Source: Palsa-851 sp049582105 (GTDB lineage: Bacteria > Chloroflexota > Dormibacteria > Aeolococcales > Aeolococcaceae). From it: a stretch of DNA of 64,000 nt. The stretch spans positions 1-64,000 of the forward strand of contig JBAUTG010000091.1 of assembly GCA_049582105.1 (NCBI GenBank), given 5' to 3'. The position numbers and the translations under genes are program-made. The notes under the pieces were generated by a model. The model saw only the letters and a program-made list of their open reading frames with translations, had not been told where the DNA came from and searched no databases. Below are positions 25,807 to 34,171 of this stretch, piece by piece. The stretch's first letter is position 1. Each line of letters begins with the position of its first letter.

Positions 25807-27004
25807 GATTCTTCGTCCCTTGCCGTCGACCCTGGGCCGAGATGTTGAGCAGAATGCCCATGCCCACGAGGGTGGTCGCCAGCGAGGTGCCACCGTAGCT
25901 GATGAACGGCAGCGGGATGCCCGTTGTGGGGATGACGCCGGTCACGGCCATCACGTTGATGAAGGCCTGCATGCAGATCCACGATGTGATGCCTCCCGCG
26001 AGCAGCGCGCCGAACCGGTCGGGCGCCCGAAGCGAGGCGCGCACTCCGCGCCACGCCAGGAAGAGGAACGCCGCAAGCACCGCGACAGTTCCGATCAGCC
26101 CCAGCTCCTCGCCGATGATCGCGAAGATGAAGTCGGTGTGCGCCTCCGGCAGCCACTCGTATTTCGCCACGGAGTTGCCGAGCCCGACCCCGAAGATCCC
26201 ACCTGATCCGAAGGCGTAGAGCGCCTGGCAGTTCTGGAACCCGGAGCCGAGCGCGTCCGCGCACGGGTTGAGGAAGTGGGCGAGGCGGTCGGCACGATAC
26301 GAGACGAGCCCGACGAGCGCGACCCCGCCGGCACCGAACATGGCCACGATCAGCACCAGGTGGCGCTTCCGCGCGCCGGCAAGGGCGAGGAGGATGAGCG
26401 CCGTCGTCGCGATGACGATCGAGCTGCCGAGGTCGCGTTCGGCGAGGACGAGACCGAGTAGCGCGAACAGCACGATCAGGTAGTCGCGCACGCCGCGGAG
26501 GCTCCGGACCGACCCCTCGCGGTCGGTGAGCCAGCGCGCGAAGAAGACCACCGCCACCCCGACCGCGATCGCCGACGGCTGGACCGAGAGCGGACCGACC
26601 TGGAACCAGCGTTGTGCACCGAAGTGCTGGGACCCGACGTGTGGGATCAGGACGACGACGAGCAGGATGAGCACCAGGAACATGACGGGCCGCGCGAGCG
26701 CGGACAGGCGGTGGTAGTCGAGCCGTGCCGCGACCACGAGCCCGACACCGCCCATGGTCGCGCCGATCAGCTGATGGGCGAAGAAGTAGTTCGGGTCGTG
26801 GTACCAGAGGGAGCCGAGCGCCTCGGACGCGCTGTACACCATCACGAGCCCGAAACCGACCAGGCCGACGACGATGATCATGAGCCAGCCATCGACCCCC
26901 GCCGCCGCCGCGGCACGATCGGCATTCGCGAACGCCCCCGCGACCCGCGACCCCCCGCGCCACCGTCCGGTGAGCCCGGTCAGCTTGCCGGCGCGCGCCG
27001 CCAT
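25718..27004 (-). CDS. ftsW: septal peptidoglycan polymerase FtsW
   Basis: SEDS-family glycosyltransferase that polymerises lipid II with FtsI. About ten membrane segments; MVYSASEALGSLWYHDPNYF, LLLAERDLGSS-like VLAERDLGSSIVIAT (catalytic Asp), YEWLPEAHTDFIFAIIGEELG, and GIPLPFISYGGTSL are the family hallmarks. The 428 residues include a C-terminal extension of about 40 residues after NISAQGRR that is read in the +1 frame relative to murG. The start ATG shares one base with the murD stop (TGATG). Confidence 0.96.
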   Translation of the reverse strand: MAARAGKLTGLTGRWRGGSRVAGAFANADRAAAAAGVDGWLMIIVVGLVGFGLVMVYSASEALGSLWYHDPNYFFAHQLIGATMGGVGLVVAARLDYHRLSALARPVMFLVLILLVVVLIPHVGSQHFGAQRWFQVGPLSVQPSAIAVGVAVVFFARWLTDREGSVRSLRGVRDYLIVLFALLGLVLAERDLGSSIVIATTALILLALAGARKRHLVLIVAMFGAGGVALVGLVSYRADRLAHFLNPCADALGSGFQNCQALYAFGSGGIFGVGLGNSVAKYEWLPEAHTDFIFAIIGEELGLIGTVAVLAAFLFLAWRGVRASLRAPDRFGALLAGGITSWICMQAFINVMAVTGVIPTTGIPLPFISYGGTSLATTLVGMGILLNISAQGRRQGTKNRAHVDSWGGNWGPPDPGAGDRAGVARRPA

Positions 27005-28368
27005 CAGCCGTTGCTCACAGCGGGTCGAGCCAGCCGTCCGGCGAGCGTCGCGAACACCTCGCCCCGATGCTCGAAGTCTCGGAACTGGTCGAAGCTCTTG
27101 TATCCCGGCGCAAGGAGGACGACATCGCCGGGGCGGGTCAGCTCCGCGGCGGCGCTCACCGCCTCGGCGAGCGTCGCGACGACGGTCCGATCCGTGAAAC
27201 CGCGCGAGGCCAGCGCCGAGTCCAGCTCGCCGGCGCTTGCGCCGTTCAGGATCGCGAACCGCGCGCGCCGAGCGACCTCGTCGGCAAGGCCGTCGATCGA
27301 GGTCCCGGCACCCTTGCCGCCACCGATCCAGACGATCGTCCGCCCTGGGAAGCTCCGCAGCGCCGCCACGGCTGATTCGACGTTGGTGGCCTTGCTGTCG
27401 TTGATCCAGAGCACGCCGTCCTCGTCGCGGACGGTCTCGAGCCGGTGTGGCACCGCCGTGAAATCGCGCACCGCCCCGGCGATCGGCGACGGTGGGACGC
27501 CGGCGGCACGAGCGACCGCCACGGCGGCGAGGACGTTCAGCAGGTTGTGCTCCCCGAAAAGCGGGATGTCCGCGACCGGCAGCACCCTGGTGGCGACCCC
27601 GGCCGCGACGCTCACGACGTCGGCGCCGCTTCGGGTGGCCCCATCGGTGATGCCCGGCAGGAGGCCGAACTCATGGACGCGGCAGCGCGCGACCGTGCCC
27701 ATCTCGCGCGTGACCGGGTCGTCGAAGCCGAGGACCGCATCATCGAGCGCGAACCGCACGAGCCGGCGCTTGGTCTCCGCGTAGGTGGCGAAGTCGCCAT
27801 GGCGATCGAGATGGTCGGGGGTGACATTGAGGACGCAGGCGATCGCGCAACGCGGTTCGCGCACCGACTCGAGCTGAAACGACGAGAGCTCGAGGACGAC
27901 CCAGTCCGTGTCGACGACCTCGTCGAGCCGGTCCAGCATGGTGACCCCGATGTTGCCGCCGAGGTGGACGCGCTCCCCGGCTCGCTCGAGGATGGCGGCG
28001 ACGAGCGCCGTGGTCGTTGTCTTGCCGTTGGTGCCCGTGATGCCGCAGATCCGCGCGCGGCAGCGCTCGAACACGAGGTCCATCTCGCTGCGAACCGGGA
28101 CCCCATGTGCGCGCGCCACCTGGAGCTCGGGTGCGTTCCACGGTACGCCCGGACTCGGGCAGACCATGAGCGCGCCGACGGCGATGTCGTCCGCATAGCC
28201 GCCCAGGCGAACCTCGATGTTCGACGGCAGGTTCGCCGTGGATCCGCGCACCTCGGGGGTGTCCGTGCGGTCCACGAGCACGACCCGATGCCCTTCGCGT
28301 GCCAGCGTGCGAGCGCACGCAAGACCGCTCCGCCCCGAGCCGATGACCACAACGGGCCCCTCGCTCAC
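27004..28368 (-). CDS. murD: UDP-N-acetylmuramoyl-L-alanine--D-glutamate ligase
   Basis: Adds D-Glu to UDP-MurNAc-L-Ala. An N-terminal Rossmann domain (VVVIGSGRSGLACARTL) is followed by the P-loop GITGTNGKTTTTAL near residue 105, LELSSFQLE, NVTPDHLDRHG, FGEHNLLNVLAA, and NDSKATN; the C-terminal domain ends near LAPGYKSFDQF. The start is GTG 28368 in a GTGA overlap with mraY, giving 454 residues; the open frame runs further upstream but only in shadow of mraY. Confidence 0.96.
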   Translation of the reverse strand: MSEGPVVVIGSGRSGLACARTLAREGHRVVLVDRTDTPEVRGSTANLPSNIEVRLGGYADDIAVGALMVCPSPGVPWNAPELQVARAHGVPVRSEMDLVFERCRARICGITGTNGKTTTTALVAAILERAGERVHLGGNIGVTMLDRLDEVVDTDWVVLELSSFQLESVREPRCAIACVLNVTPDHLDRHGDFATYAETKRRLVRFALDDAVLGFDDPVTREMGTVARCRVHEFGLLPGITDGATRSGADVVSVAAGVATRVLPVADIPLFGEHNLLNVLAAVAVARAAGVPPSPIAGAVRDFTAVPHRLETVRDEDGVLWINDSKATNVESAVAALRSFPGRTIVWIGGGKGAGTSIDGLADEVARRARFAILNGASAGELDSALASRGFTDRTVVATLAEAVSAAAELTRPGDVVLLAPGYKSFDQFRDFEHRGEVFATLAGRLARPAVSNG

Positions 28369-29324
28369 GAGACCGCGCCGGCCACGTGCGCGTAGAGCAC
28401 GGTGATCGCAGTGCCGACCGCGGCGACGCCGGCAAAGCTCAGGACCAGCCGTTGCTCGCGCAGTCCGATCTCCTCGAAGTGGTGATGGATCGGGCTCGCG
28501 CGCAACACACGCCTCCCGAACCGTCGAATCGCCGTCACGTTCACGACGACGCTCGCCGCCTCGATCACGAAGACGATCCCCAGCACCGGCAGCAGCCAGA
28601 CCAGGTGCAGCTCCGCGGTCAGCGCGACGATCGCGCTGCCGAGCGCGAGCGAGCCGGCGTCGCCCATGAAGACGCGCGCGGGAAACCAGTTGAACACCAG
28701 GAACGACGCGACGACCCCCGCAAGCGCGGCCGCGATCGCCGCAACCGGGACATCGGAGCGCGTCACCGCGATGATCGTGATCCCGATGAGCACGAGCGAC
28801 GTGCACGAGGCGGCCAGTCCGTCGACACCGTCGGTGAGATTGACCGCGTTGCTCATCGCGACCACCGCGACGGCCACGACGATCGCGAGCCCCCAGCCGA
28901 GGTTCGGCGCGCCGAGCCCGGGAAAGAACTGATGCGTGAAGCCGGTGATGGTGAGCCCGATGCCCACCAGGACCCCGGTGATCCCCTGGAGGCCGAGCTT
29001 CTGCCAGACGGTGAGCCCGAGTCGCTGCACCTGGCTGATGTTGATGACGTCGTCGAGGCCGCCCGCGATCGCGCCGGCGACCAGTGCGAAGATCGGGATG
29101 AAACCCTGGCGAGAACGATCCACGACGAGCCAGACGGCGACCGCGACCACGCAGAAGAGTGCTCCGCCGAGAGTCGGCGTCCCCTCCTTGGCGCGATGGC
29201 TCGCGGGGCTGTACGAAGCGACGTGCTGCCGTGCCCCGTAGCGCACCAGGAGCCCGATGAACGCCGGGTAGAGCAGCACGCCCACCACGAGGGCGAGCAC
29301 CCCGACGATGATCGCCTCTCTCAC
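28365..29324 (-). CDS. mraY: phospho-N-acetylmuramoyl-pentapeptide transferase
   Basis: Makes lipid I by transferring phospho-MurNAc-pentapeptide to undecaprenyl phosphate. A polytopic 319-residue protein (about ten segments) with KEGTPTLGGALF, the Asp-rich GGLDDVINI, NAVNLTDGVDGLA, FNWFPARVFMGDAGSL, and ASPIHHHFE, all active-site motifs. The start is GTG 29324, overlapping the ftsI stop in GTGA. Confidence 0.97.
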   Translation of the reverse strand: MREAIIVGVLALVVGVLLYPAFIGLLVRYGARQHVASYSPASHRAKEGTPTLGGALFCVVAVAVWLVVDRSRQGFIPIFALVAGAIAGGLDDVINISQVQRLGLTVWQKLGLQGITGVLVGIGLTITGFTHQFFPGLGAPNLGWGLAIVVAVAVVAMSNAVNLTDGVDGLAASCTSLVLIGITIIAVTRSDVPVAAIAAALAGVVASFLVFNWFPARVFMGDAGSLALGSAIVALTAELHLVWLLPVLGIVFVIEAASVVVNVTAIRRFGRRVLRASPIHHHFEEIGLREQRLVLSFAGVAAVGTAITVLYAHVAGAVS

Positions 29325-31093
29325 GGAGCGATCCGCCAGTCGTTGATCATCATCTCCGCCATCTGCTTCCAGATCGGCGCGGCAAGCAACGACCCGAACC
29401 GGCCGGTGTGCCGTTCCTGCGGCTCGTTGAGGATGACCATCATCGTGAACTGCGGATTCTGCGCGGGCATGAAGCCCACGAAAGACGCGACCACGTTGGG
29501 ACCGTAGCCGCCGCCGTTCGGCAGCGCCACGCTGGCGGTCCCCGTCTTGCCGGCGATCTCCGCGGAATATCCGGTGATCTTCGCCTTGAACCCCTCGGCG
29601 CCGGGATCGTTCACCACGCCCACCATCATGTGCGCGAGCGTATGGGCCGCGGTCACCGAGATCACCCGGCGCGTCACCGGCACGACCGGCGTGGTCGTCC
29701 CCGTGTTGGGGTTGACGATCGCGTCGACGGCGTGCGGCTGCACCCACACGCCGCCGTTGGCGACGGCATTGATGGCGGCGAGCATCTCGACCGGGGTGGC
29801 GACCACGCCCTGCCCGAAGGATGCCTCGGCGTACTTCAGCTGATTCCACGACGACTGCGCGGGCAGCGGCGCGTTGACCTCACCGGCCAGGTCGATCCCG
29901 GTGGGGGCGCCGATTCCGAAGGCCAGGAGGTTCGAGTAGAAGTTGTTCTGGCCCTCCATCTTCCCGGCATCGATGGCGCCGTTGTTCAACGAGTCGTCGA
30001 GGACCCACTGCATGGTGACGTGACCGTGCGACCGGCCGTCCCAGTCGTGGATGAGGTAGCCGTTGATGCGCGTCTGGCGCTCGTCGATCACGGTGCCCGG
30101 TGTGAACGCGTTGTTGTTGAGGCCGCCGGCGAAGGTGATCACCTTCATCGTGGAGCCCGGCTCGTACGGTTGCGCCACCGCCAGGTCGCGGAAGTCCTGG
30201 ATCTTGGCTGCGCCGTAGTCGTTGGCGTTGTAGGACGGGTACTGGGCCCACGCGCGGATCGCCCCGGTCCTGGTGTCCATGACCATGAGCGTTCCCGAGG
30301 CTGACTCGCTGGAGATGACCCCGTCGGCGAGCGCGATCTCCGCGTCGTACTGGATCTGCGAGTCGAGACCGAGCTCCAGGTTATCGCCGTTCTTGGCAGG
30401 AACCTTCTGCTGGCGCCCGAGGACGATCGCATTCCCGTTGACGTCGGTGAGCGTCGACTCGTGCCCGTTGATCCCGCCGAGCAACGAGTTGTAGTAGCCC
30501 TCGAGGCCGTACTGGCCGATACCGTTCGCATTGACGAAACCGAGCAGGTTGGCCGCGAACGAGAGACCCGGGACGGGCGACGGCTCGTACACGCTCTCCT
30601 CGGACGGCACCGTGCCGATGCCGCTCAGGCGCAGTGCCTGGAGCTTCTCGTTGACGTCCTGCGAGACGCCCTTGGCGAGGTAGTCGAACTGGTTGTTCTG
30701 CTGCAGCGCGTTGAGGACCTGGGGTGTTCCCACCTGCAGGATCGGCGCCAGCATGCCGGCGACGGCGTTTCGGTCACTCGGGCTGATGAGCGCGGGATCG
30801 GCGAAGACGTCGAAGACCTGCACGTCGCTGACGAGCACGCGTCCGTCGCGGTCGAGGATCTCGCCACGCGTGGCCTGCAGCGTGATCGACGTGGTGTGCG
30901 TCTGCGCGGCCTGCGCCGCGAGCGACTTCCCCTGGATGACCTGGATCTGCACGAGACGTCCGAACACCGCTGTCGCCATCGAGAGGAAGGCGAGCACGAG
31001 CCAGAGCCCGCGGCGGCGGACGTCCGGGCCGTCGTTGAAGACACGCGTGTCACCGGTCCGCCCTGCCCGCCCAGAGCGGCGCCGGACGTTCAT
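29321..31093 (-). CDS. ftsI: septal penicillin-binding protein (FtsI/PBP3, transpeptidase)
   Basis: Class B PBP that cross-links septal peptidoglycan. A basic cytoplasmic N-terminus and one membrane segment (LWLVLAFLSMATAVFGRLV) are followed by the pedestal domain (GEILDRDGRVLVSDV) and the transpeptidase: SxxK in EPGSTMKVIT near residue 315, SxN in DDSLNNG and KTGT in AGKTGTAS near 515. At 590 residues there are no PASTA repeats. ATG 31093 overlaps the ftsL stop by 4 bp. Confidence 0.96.
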   Translation of the reverse strand: MNVRRRSGRAGRTGDTRVFNDGPDVRRRGLWLVLAFLSMATAVFGRLVQIQVIQGKSLAAQAAQTHTTSITLQATRGEILDRDGRVLVSDVQVFDVFADPALISPSDRNAVAGMLAPILQVGTPQVLNALQQNNQFDYLAKGVSQDVNEKLQALRLSGIGTVPSEESVYEPSPVPGLSFAANLLGFVNANGIGQYGLEGYYNSLLGGINGHESTLTDVNGNAIVLGRQQKVPAKNGDNLELGLDSQIQYDAEIALADGVISSESASGTLMVMDTRTGAIRAWAQYPSYNANDYGAAKIQDFRDLAVAQPYEPGSTMKVITFAGGLNNNAFTPGTVIDERQTRINGYLIHDWDGRSHGHVTMQWVLDDSLNNGAIDAGKMEGQNNFYSNLLAFGIGAPTGIDLAGEVNAPLPAQSSWNQLKYAEASFGQGVVATPVEMLAAINAVANGGVWVQPHAVDAIVNPNTGTTTPVVPVTRRVISVTAAHTLAHMMVGVVNDPGAEGFKAKITGYSAEIAGKTGTASVALPNGGGYGPNVVASFVGFMPAQNPQFTMMVILNEPQERHTGRFGSLLAAPIWKQMAEMMINDWRIAP

Positions 31094-31587
31094 CGGCCGG
31101 ACGCGCTCCCGCCGAAGTCACCTGCCAGCGCCGCCACGAGCTGCTGCAACGTGCTGTTGCTCTCGCTCGACGTCAGCTGCTCGGCGGGCGGCGAGCCGAT
31201 CACCGGTGACGGCGACGCCTCGACGTTCGCCCAGCGCGCCGCGGGATGCATGCCGAGGTTCTGTGCCGCGGTGATGATGCGTTCGGACGACTGCAGTCGC
31301 TCCAGCTCGCTCGCCAGCTGCGAGTCCTGCGCGACGAGCTGCTCCTGCTGTGCGGCGAGGCGCGTTGCCTGGTACGTCGCCGTCGTGACGTGCGCCGTCT
31401 GGTTGACGTACGCGATGCCGATGCCCGCGGCGATGGCGATCACCGGCAGCAACGGCAGCGGCGTGCGAGGCCCGCCTCGACGGATGCGCAGGCGGCGCAC
31501 CAGCGGTTCGAAGGGGACGTCGTCGACGCCGCCGTTGCCCGGAGCCGGCTTGTGATCGGCGCCGCGCGGAGGACGGAAGTTGGGCAC
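31090..31587 (-). CDS. ftsL: cell division protein FtsL-like
   Basis: Small bitopic divisome protein by position and architecture: a basic cytoplasmic head (VRRLRIRRGG), one membrane segment (LLPVIAIAAGIGIAYVNQTA), a coiled coil (residues about 65-105, LAAQQEQLVAQDSQLASELE) and a Ser/Pro-rich tail. Sequence similarity within FtsL/DivIC is always low, so the name rests on the slot between rsmH and ftsI. The start GTG 31587 lies inside an 11-nt element that can pair with an upstream copy. GGAG is 9 nt upstream. Confidence 0.82.
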   Translation of the reverse strand: MPNFRPPRGADHKPAPGNGGVDDVPFEPLVRRLRIRRGGPRTPLPLLPVIAIAAGIGIAYVNQTAHVTTATYQATRLAAQQEQLVAQDSQLASELERLQSSERIITAAQNLGMHPAARWANVEASPSPVIGSPPAEQLTSSESNSTLQQLVAALAGDFGGSASGR

Positions 31588-31646
31588 TGCCCTGATCTCC
31601 AGTGGTGGGATGTTGGGGAGGGACGGAGGAGACGCGGGCAGTGCCC
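31582..31646 (-). promoter_or_regulatory. inverted repeat that can sequester the ftsL start codon
   Basis: GGGCACTGCCC (31582-31592) and GGGCAGTGCCC (31636-31646) are exact reverse complements, 43 bp apart. In the minus-strand RNA the downstream copy contains the ftsL GTG, so pairing would bury the start codon and lie next to its GGAG. A translational switch is inferred, not shown. Confidence 0.5.
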
Positions 31647-31669
31647 GGGTCGGCGTTGAGGAGGTTGGC

Positions 31670-31701
31670 GGGCGGAGCCGCTGCGAGCTGCGGCTCCGCC
31701 C
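31670..31701 (-). other. 12-bp perfect hairpin between rsmH and ftsL
   Basis: GGGCGGAGCCGC (31670-31681), an 8-nt loop and GCGGCTCCGCCC (31690-31701), starting about 33 bp after the rsmH stop. No U-rich run follows on the RNA, so it is more likely an RNA-stability or attenuation element inside the dcw transcript than an intrinsic terminator. Confidence 0.6.
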
Positions 31702-31734
31702 TGGGGGAGAGCGAAATGAGGCGTGAGGAATGGG

Positions 31735-32754
31735 TCAGCCGGAGGGGGCGAGCTTTTCCGCGACGCGGAGTCGCGCGGAGCGCGAACGCGGATTGGAAGC
31801 CAGCTCGGCCGCATCAGGCCGGATGACCTTGCGGGTCAGAAGAAAAAGAGTGGCCCGGTGGACGCAGGTGCAATTGGGCTGTTGGGGCGGACAGATACAG
31901 TTCTGTGCTGCGACGTGGAGTGCGTTCTTGACAAGGGTGTCCTCGAGGGAGTGAAAGGAGATGACCCCAAGACGCCCACCGGGCCGGAGGATGCTGATTG
32001 CTGCCTGCAGGCCTCGTTCGAGGCTTTCGAGCTCGTGGTTCACCGCGATGCGAAGCGCCTGGAAGGTGCGCGTCGCGGGATGGATCCGCTTCGGCCAGAA
32101 CCGTCGCGGGACGACCTGCTCGACGAGTTCGCGGAGCTGGGTCGTGGTGGTGAGTGGCACGAGCTCTCGGGTCCTCGCGATGCGGTTCGCGATGGGCCGG
32201 GCAAAGCGCTCGTCGCCGTACTCACGGATGAGTGACGCCAGCTCGTCCGCCGTCAGTGAGTCCACGAGCTGGGCGGCTGTCGTGCCGGAGCTCGGGTTCA
32301 TGCGCATGTCGAGCGGTCCGTCGAGGCGGAAGCTGAATCCCCGGGCCGGGTCGTCGAGCTGGATGGACGAGATGCCGAGGTCGAACACAACGGCATCGAC
32401 GGCCGCGACGCCGAGCCCGTGGACGATGGCCTCGAGGTCCGCGAAATCGCCCTGGGCGATCTGGACCGCGTCGCCACTGTCCTTGAATCGGAGGCGTCCG
32501 GCGTCGACAGCGCTGCGATCGCGATCGATGGCGATCACACGGCCGCCGGGGGTGACGCGCTCGAGGAGCGCGGCCGTGAATCCGCCGGCACCGAGCGTGG
32601 CGTCGACGACGGTCTGCCCCGGCCGGGGCTGCAGGCTCTCTATGAGGGGTGTGAGAAGGACCGGCCGGTGACCCGCGCCGTCAGGCGCCGGGGCACCGGG
32701 TGTGGCTGCGTCGGGTGGCTCCATGCCGGCCACAATCGGCAAGGGGATGGTCAT
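31735..32754 (-). CDS. rsmH: 16S rRNA m4C1402 methyltransferase RsmH
   Basis: Methylates C1402 of 16S rRNA in the P site. VVDATLGAGGFTAALLE is the SAM-binding motif, FDLGISSIQLDDPARGFSFR and LDMRMNP are RsmH hallmarks, followed by RIHPATRTFQALRIAVN, LGVISFHSLED and a Cys-rich CICPPQQPNCTC turn. ATG 32754 gives 339 residues; ATG 32724 is an alternative with a more usual N-terminus. Second gene of the dcw operon, 27 bp after mraZ. Confidence 0.95.
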   Translation of the reverse strand: MTIPLPIVAGMEPPDAATPGAPAPDGAGHRPVLLTPLIESLQPRPGQTVVDATLGAGGFTAALLERVTPGGRVIAIDRDRSAVDAGRLRFKDSGDAVQIAQGDFADLEAIVHGLGVAAVDAVVFDLGISSIQLDDPARGFSFRLDGPLDMRMNPSSGTTAAQLVDSLTADELASLIREYGDERFARPIANRIARTRELVPLTTTTQLRELVEQVVPRRFWPKRIHPATRTFQALRIAVNHELESLERGLQAAISILRPGGRLGVISFHSLEDTLVKNALHVAAQNCICPPQQPNCTCVHRATLFLLTRKVIRPDAAELASNPRSRSARLRVAEKLAPSG

Positions 32755-32781
32755 ATGTCGAGTCGGATCCGTCGGGGGCGC

Positions 32782-33276
32782 TCACGCCGGCGTCGGAGGG
32801 GCGGGCGTTCCGCGCTGGTGGACCAGATCCCAGACCTGGGTGAACTCGTCGGGGCTCAGGTCGGCCTGCTCGGCCTGCCAGAGCTCCTCGGCCGTGACCT
32901 CGACGCAGTTGTCGAGGCCGACGAAGACGACCATGTCGACGATCCGTGCGAACTCGCGCTGGCGTGCCGAGAGCAGCAGTCGGCCCTGGGCGTCGAGCTC
33001 GAAGAGGTAGGTGTTGCCGGTGAGGCGACGCATGAAGCGGCGCTCCTGCGCAGGTGCCTCAGCGGTTCGGCGGAAGAGCTCCTTCTGGCGAGCCCATTCG
33101 TCGGGGGGCAGGATCATGAGGCGGTTGTCGGGGCCCGGAGCCACGACGCTCCCCTCGGGTAGCCAGCGACGCAGCTGGGCGGGAATTGCGACCCGTCCCT
33201 TGTCATCGATGCGATGCCGGTACGTTCCAACGAACGTCACGGGAACACGCACATCGACCTGCGTCTGCTCGGCCAT
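32782..33276 (-). CDS. mraZ: transcriptional regulator MraZ
   Basis: AbrB/SpoVT-fold DNA-binding protein that represses its own dcw operon. Two tandem MraZ units are visible: FVGTYRHRIDDKGRVAIPAQ near residue 17 and NTYLFELDAQGRLLLSAR near 90, each with the DxxGR loop. I use ATG 33276 (164 residues), because the upstream GTG at 33312 falls inside the operator repeats. First gene of the cluster, with promoter and MraZ boxes directly upstream. Confidence 0.95.
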   Translation of the reverse strand: MAEQTQVDVRVPVTFVGTYRHRIDDKGRVAIPAQLRRWLPEGSVVAPGPDNRLMILPPDEWARQKELFRRTAEAPAQERRFMRRLTGNTYLFELDAQGRLLLSARQREFARIVDMVVFVGLDNCVEVTAEELWQAEQADLSPDEFTQVWDLVHQRGTPAPPTPA

Positions 33277-33298
33277 CACCGTAGGTACCTCGAAGCCC

Positions 33299-33322
33299 CC
33301 ACTACTCACCACTTTTCTCCAC
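33299..33322 (-). promoter_or_regulatory. MraZ operator: three GTGG repeats at 10-bp period
   Basis: CCAC on the plus strand begins at 33299, 33309 and 33319, i.e. three GTGG direct repeats spaced exactly one helical turn on the minus strand. This is the arrangement of known MraZ boxes (short G-rich direct repeats at 10-bp period). They lie just downstream of the -10, in the early transcribed region before mraZ. Confidence 0.75.
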
Positions 33323-33333
33323 CAGCGGGCCGA

Positions 33334-33362
33334 ACCCTAACAGGTGTGTGTGGTGGCGTCAA
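33334..33362 (-). promoter_or_regulatory. dcw operon promoter
   Basis: TTGACG (33357-33362), a 17-bp spacer and TAGGGT (33334-33339) on the minus strand. This is the best -35/-10 pair in the window. Expected start is near 33327, giving a leader of about 50 nt that contains the MraZ boxes. Confidence 0.72.
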
Positions 33363-33401
33363 CGCAAACAAATGTACGCTTCACCTGTTCGCAAGCCCTT
33401 G

Positions 33402-34109
33402 TCAGGCGTCGTAGACGGGCGTCTCCTGAAGCAGGGGCGAGAGATCGGCGCCCCCCGCGACCGCCTCAGGCTCGGCGCCCCGGCGAAAGACGATCGCGCC
33501 GCCGGTCCCGTGGAGGGACATCGACCCACCGTGCAGCACGAGCCAGCTCTCCTCACGGAGCGCGATGACGGTGACCTTGTTCTCCTCGAGGAACTCCTGC
33601 AGCCGCTCCTCGCGCGTCTCGCCGATTCGAGCCTCCGGAGGCGGAGGATCGATGTAGTGCGGGTTGATCTGGAAGGGGACCAGCCCGAAGGCGGCGAAGC
33701 TCGGCGGCTGCACGATCGGCATGTCGTTCGTCGTGCGGATGGTCGGACACGCGACGTTCGCGCCGGCACTGGCGCCGAAGTACGGCACGCCGCCCACGAT
33801 CGCGGAACGGACCGTGTCGATGAGGTGGAACGTGTGGAGCGCGTTCACGAGCCGAAAGCTGTTACCCCCGCTCACGATGATCGCGTCAGCCTCGGCGAGT
33901 GAGGCCGCTGGGTTGGGTACCGTGTGCAGGCCGGTGACCTCGAGACCTCGCGATGCGAAGCGGTCGTTGAAACGGGCGACCGCCCGGTCGCAGTCCTTGA
34001 TCGCCCAGGGGATCATGACGGCGCGTCGGGCACCATGGAAGTGCTCGAGGATCTCGTCGCACGCAGATGAGATGTCGCCGCCCGCGTGCAGCATCAGGTG
34101 TCGGTCCAC
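33402..34109 (-). CDS. pepE: alpha-aspartyl dipeptidase PepE (peptidase S51)
   Basis: Cytoplasmic serine peptidase that hydrolyses Asp-X dipeptides. It matches E. coli PepE closely: IVSGGNSFRLVNAL, nucleophile Ser in GASAGANVACPTIRTTND, MPIVQPPSF, FQINPHY with the His, and GETREERLQEFL. I place the start at GTG 34109, with GGAGG 10 nt upstream, giving 235 residues; ATG 34094 is the alternative. The longer frame would run into rnpB. Divergent from rnpB and upstream of the dcw promoter on the same strand. Confidence 0.93.
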   Translation of the reverse strand: MDRHLMLHAGGDISSACDEILEHFHGARRAVMIPWAIKDCDRAVARFNDRFASRGLEVTGLHTVPNPAASLAEADAIIVSGGNSFRLVNALHTFHLIDTVRSAIVGGVPYFGASAGANVACPTIRTTNDMPIVQPPSFAAFGLVPFQINPHYIDPPPPEARIGETREERLQEFLEENKVTVIALREESWLVLHGGSMSLHGTGGAIVFRRGAEPEAVAGGADLSPLLQETPVYDA

Positions 34110-34136
34110 GTGAGCATTGCCTCCGGCTGAGCGATG

Positions 34137-34159
34137 TCCTCTGGCAGCAGCCCAGAGGA
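34137..34159. promoter_or_regulatory. 8-bp inverted repeat upstream of rnpB
   Basis: TCCTCTGG (34137-34144), a 7-bp spacer and CCAGAGGA (34152-34159) form a perfect dyad ending directly at the rnpB -10 box and lying in the pepE-rnpB divergent region. It covers the place where a -35 would be expected, so it could be an operator. Confidence 0.45.
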
Positions 34160-34165
34160 TAGACT
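34160..34165 (+). promoter_or_regulatory. -10 element of rnpB
   Basis: TAGACT, then six bases, then G34172, where the P1 helix of RNase P RNA begins. The spacing fits a mature 5' end made directly by transcription start. No clear -35. Confidence 0.6.
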
Positions 34166-34171
34166 CGACGG

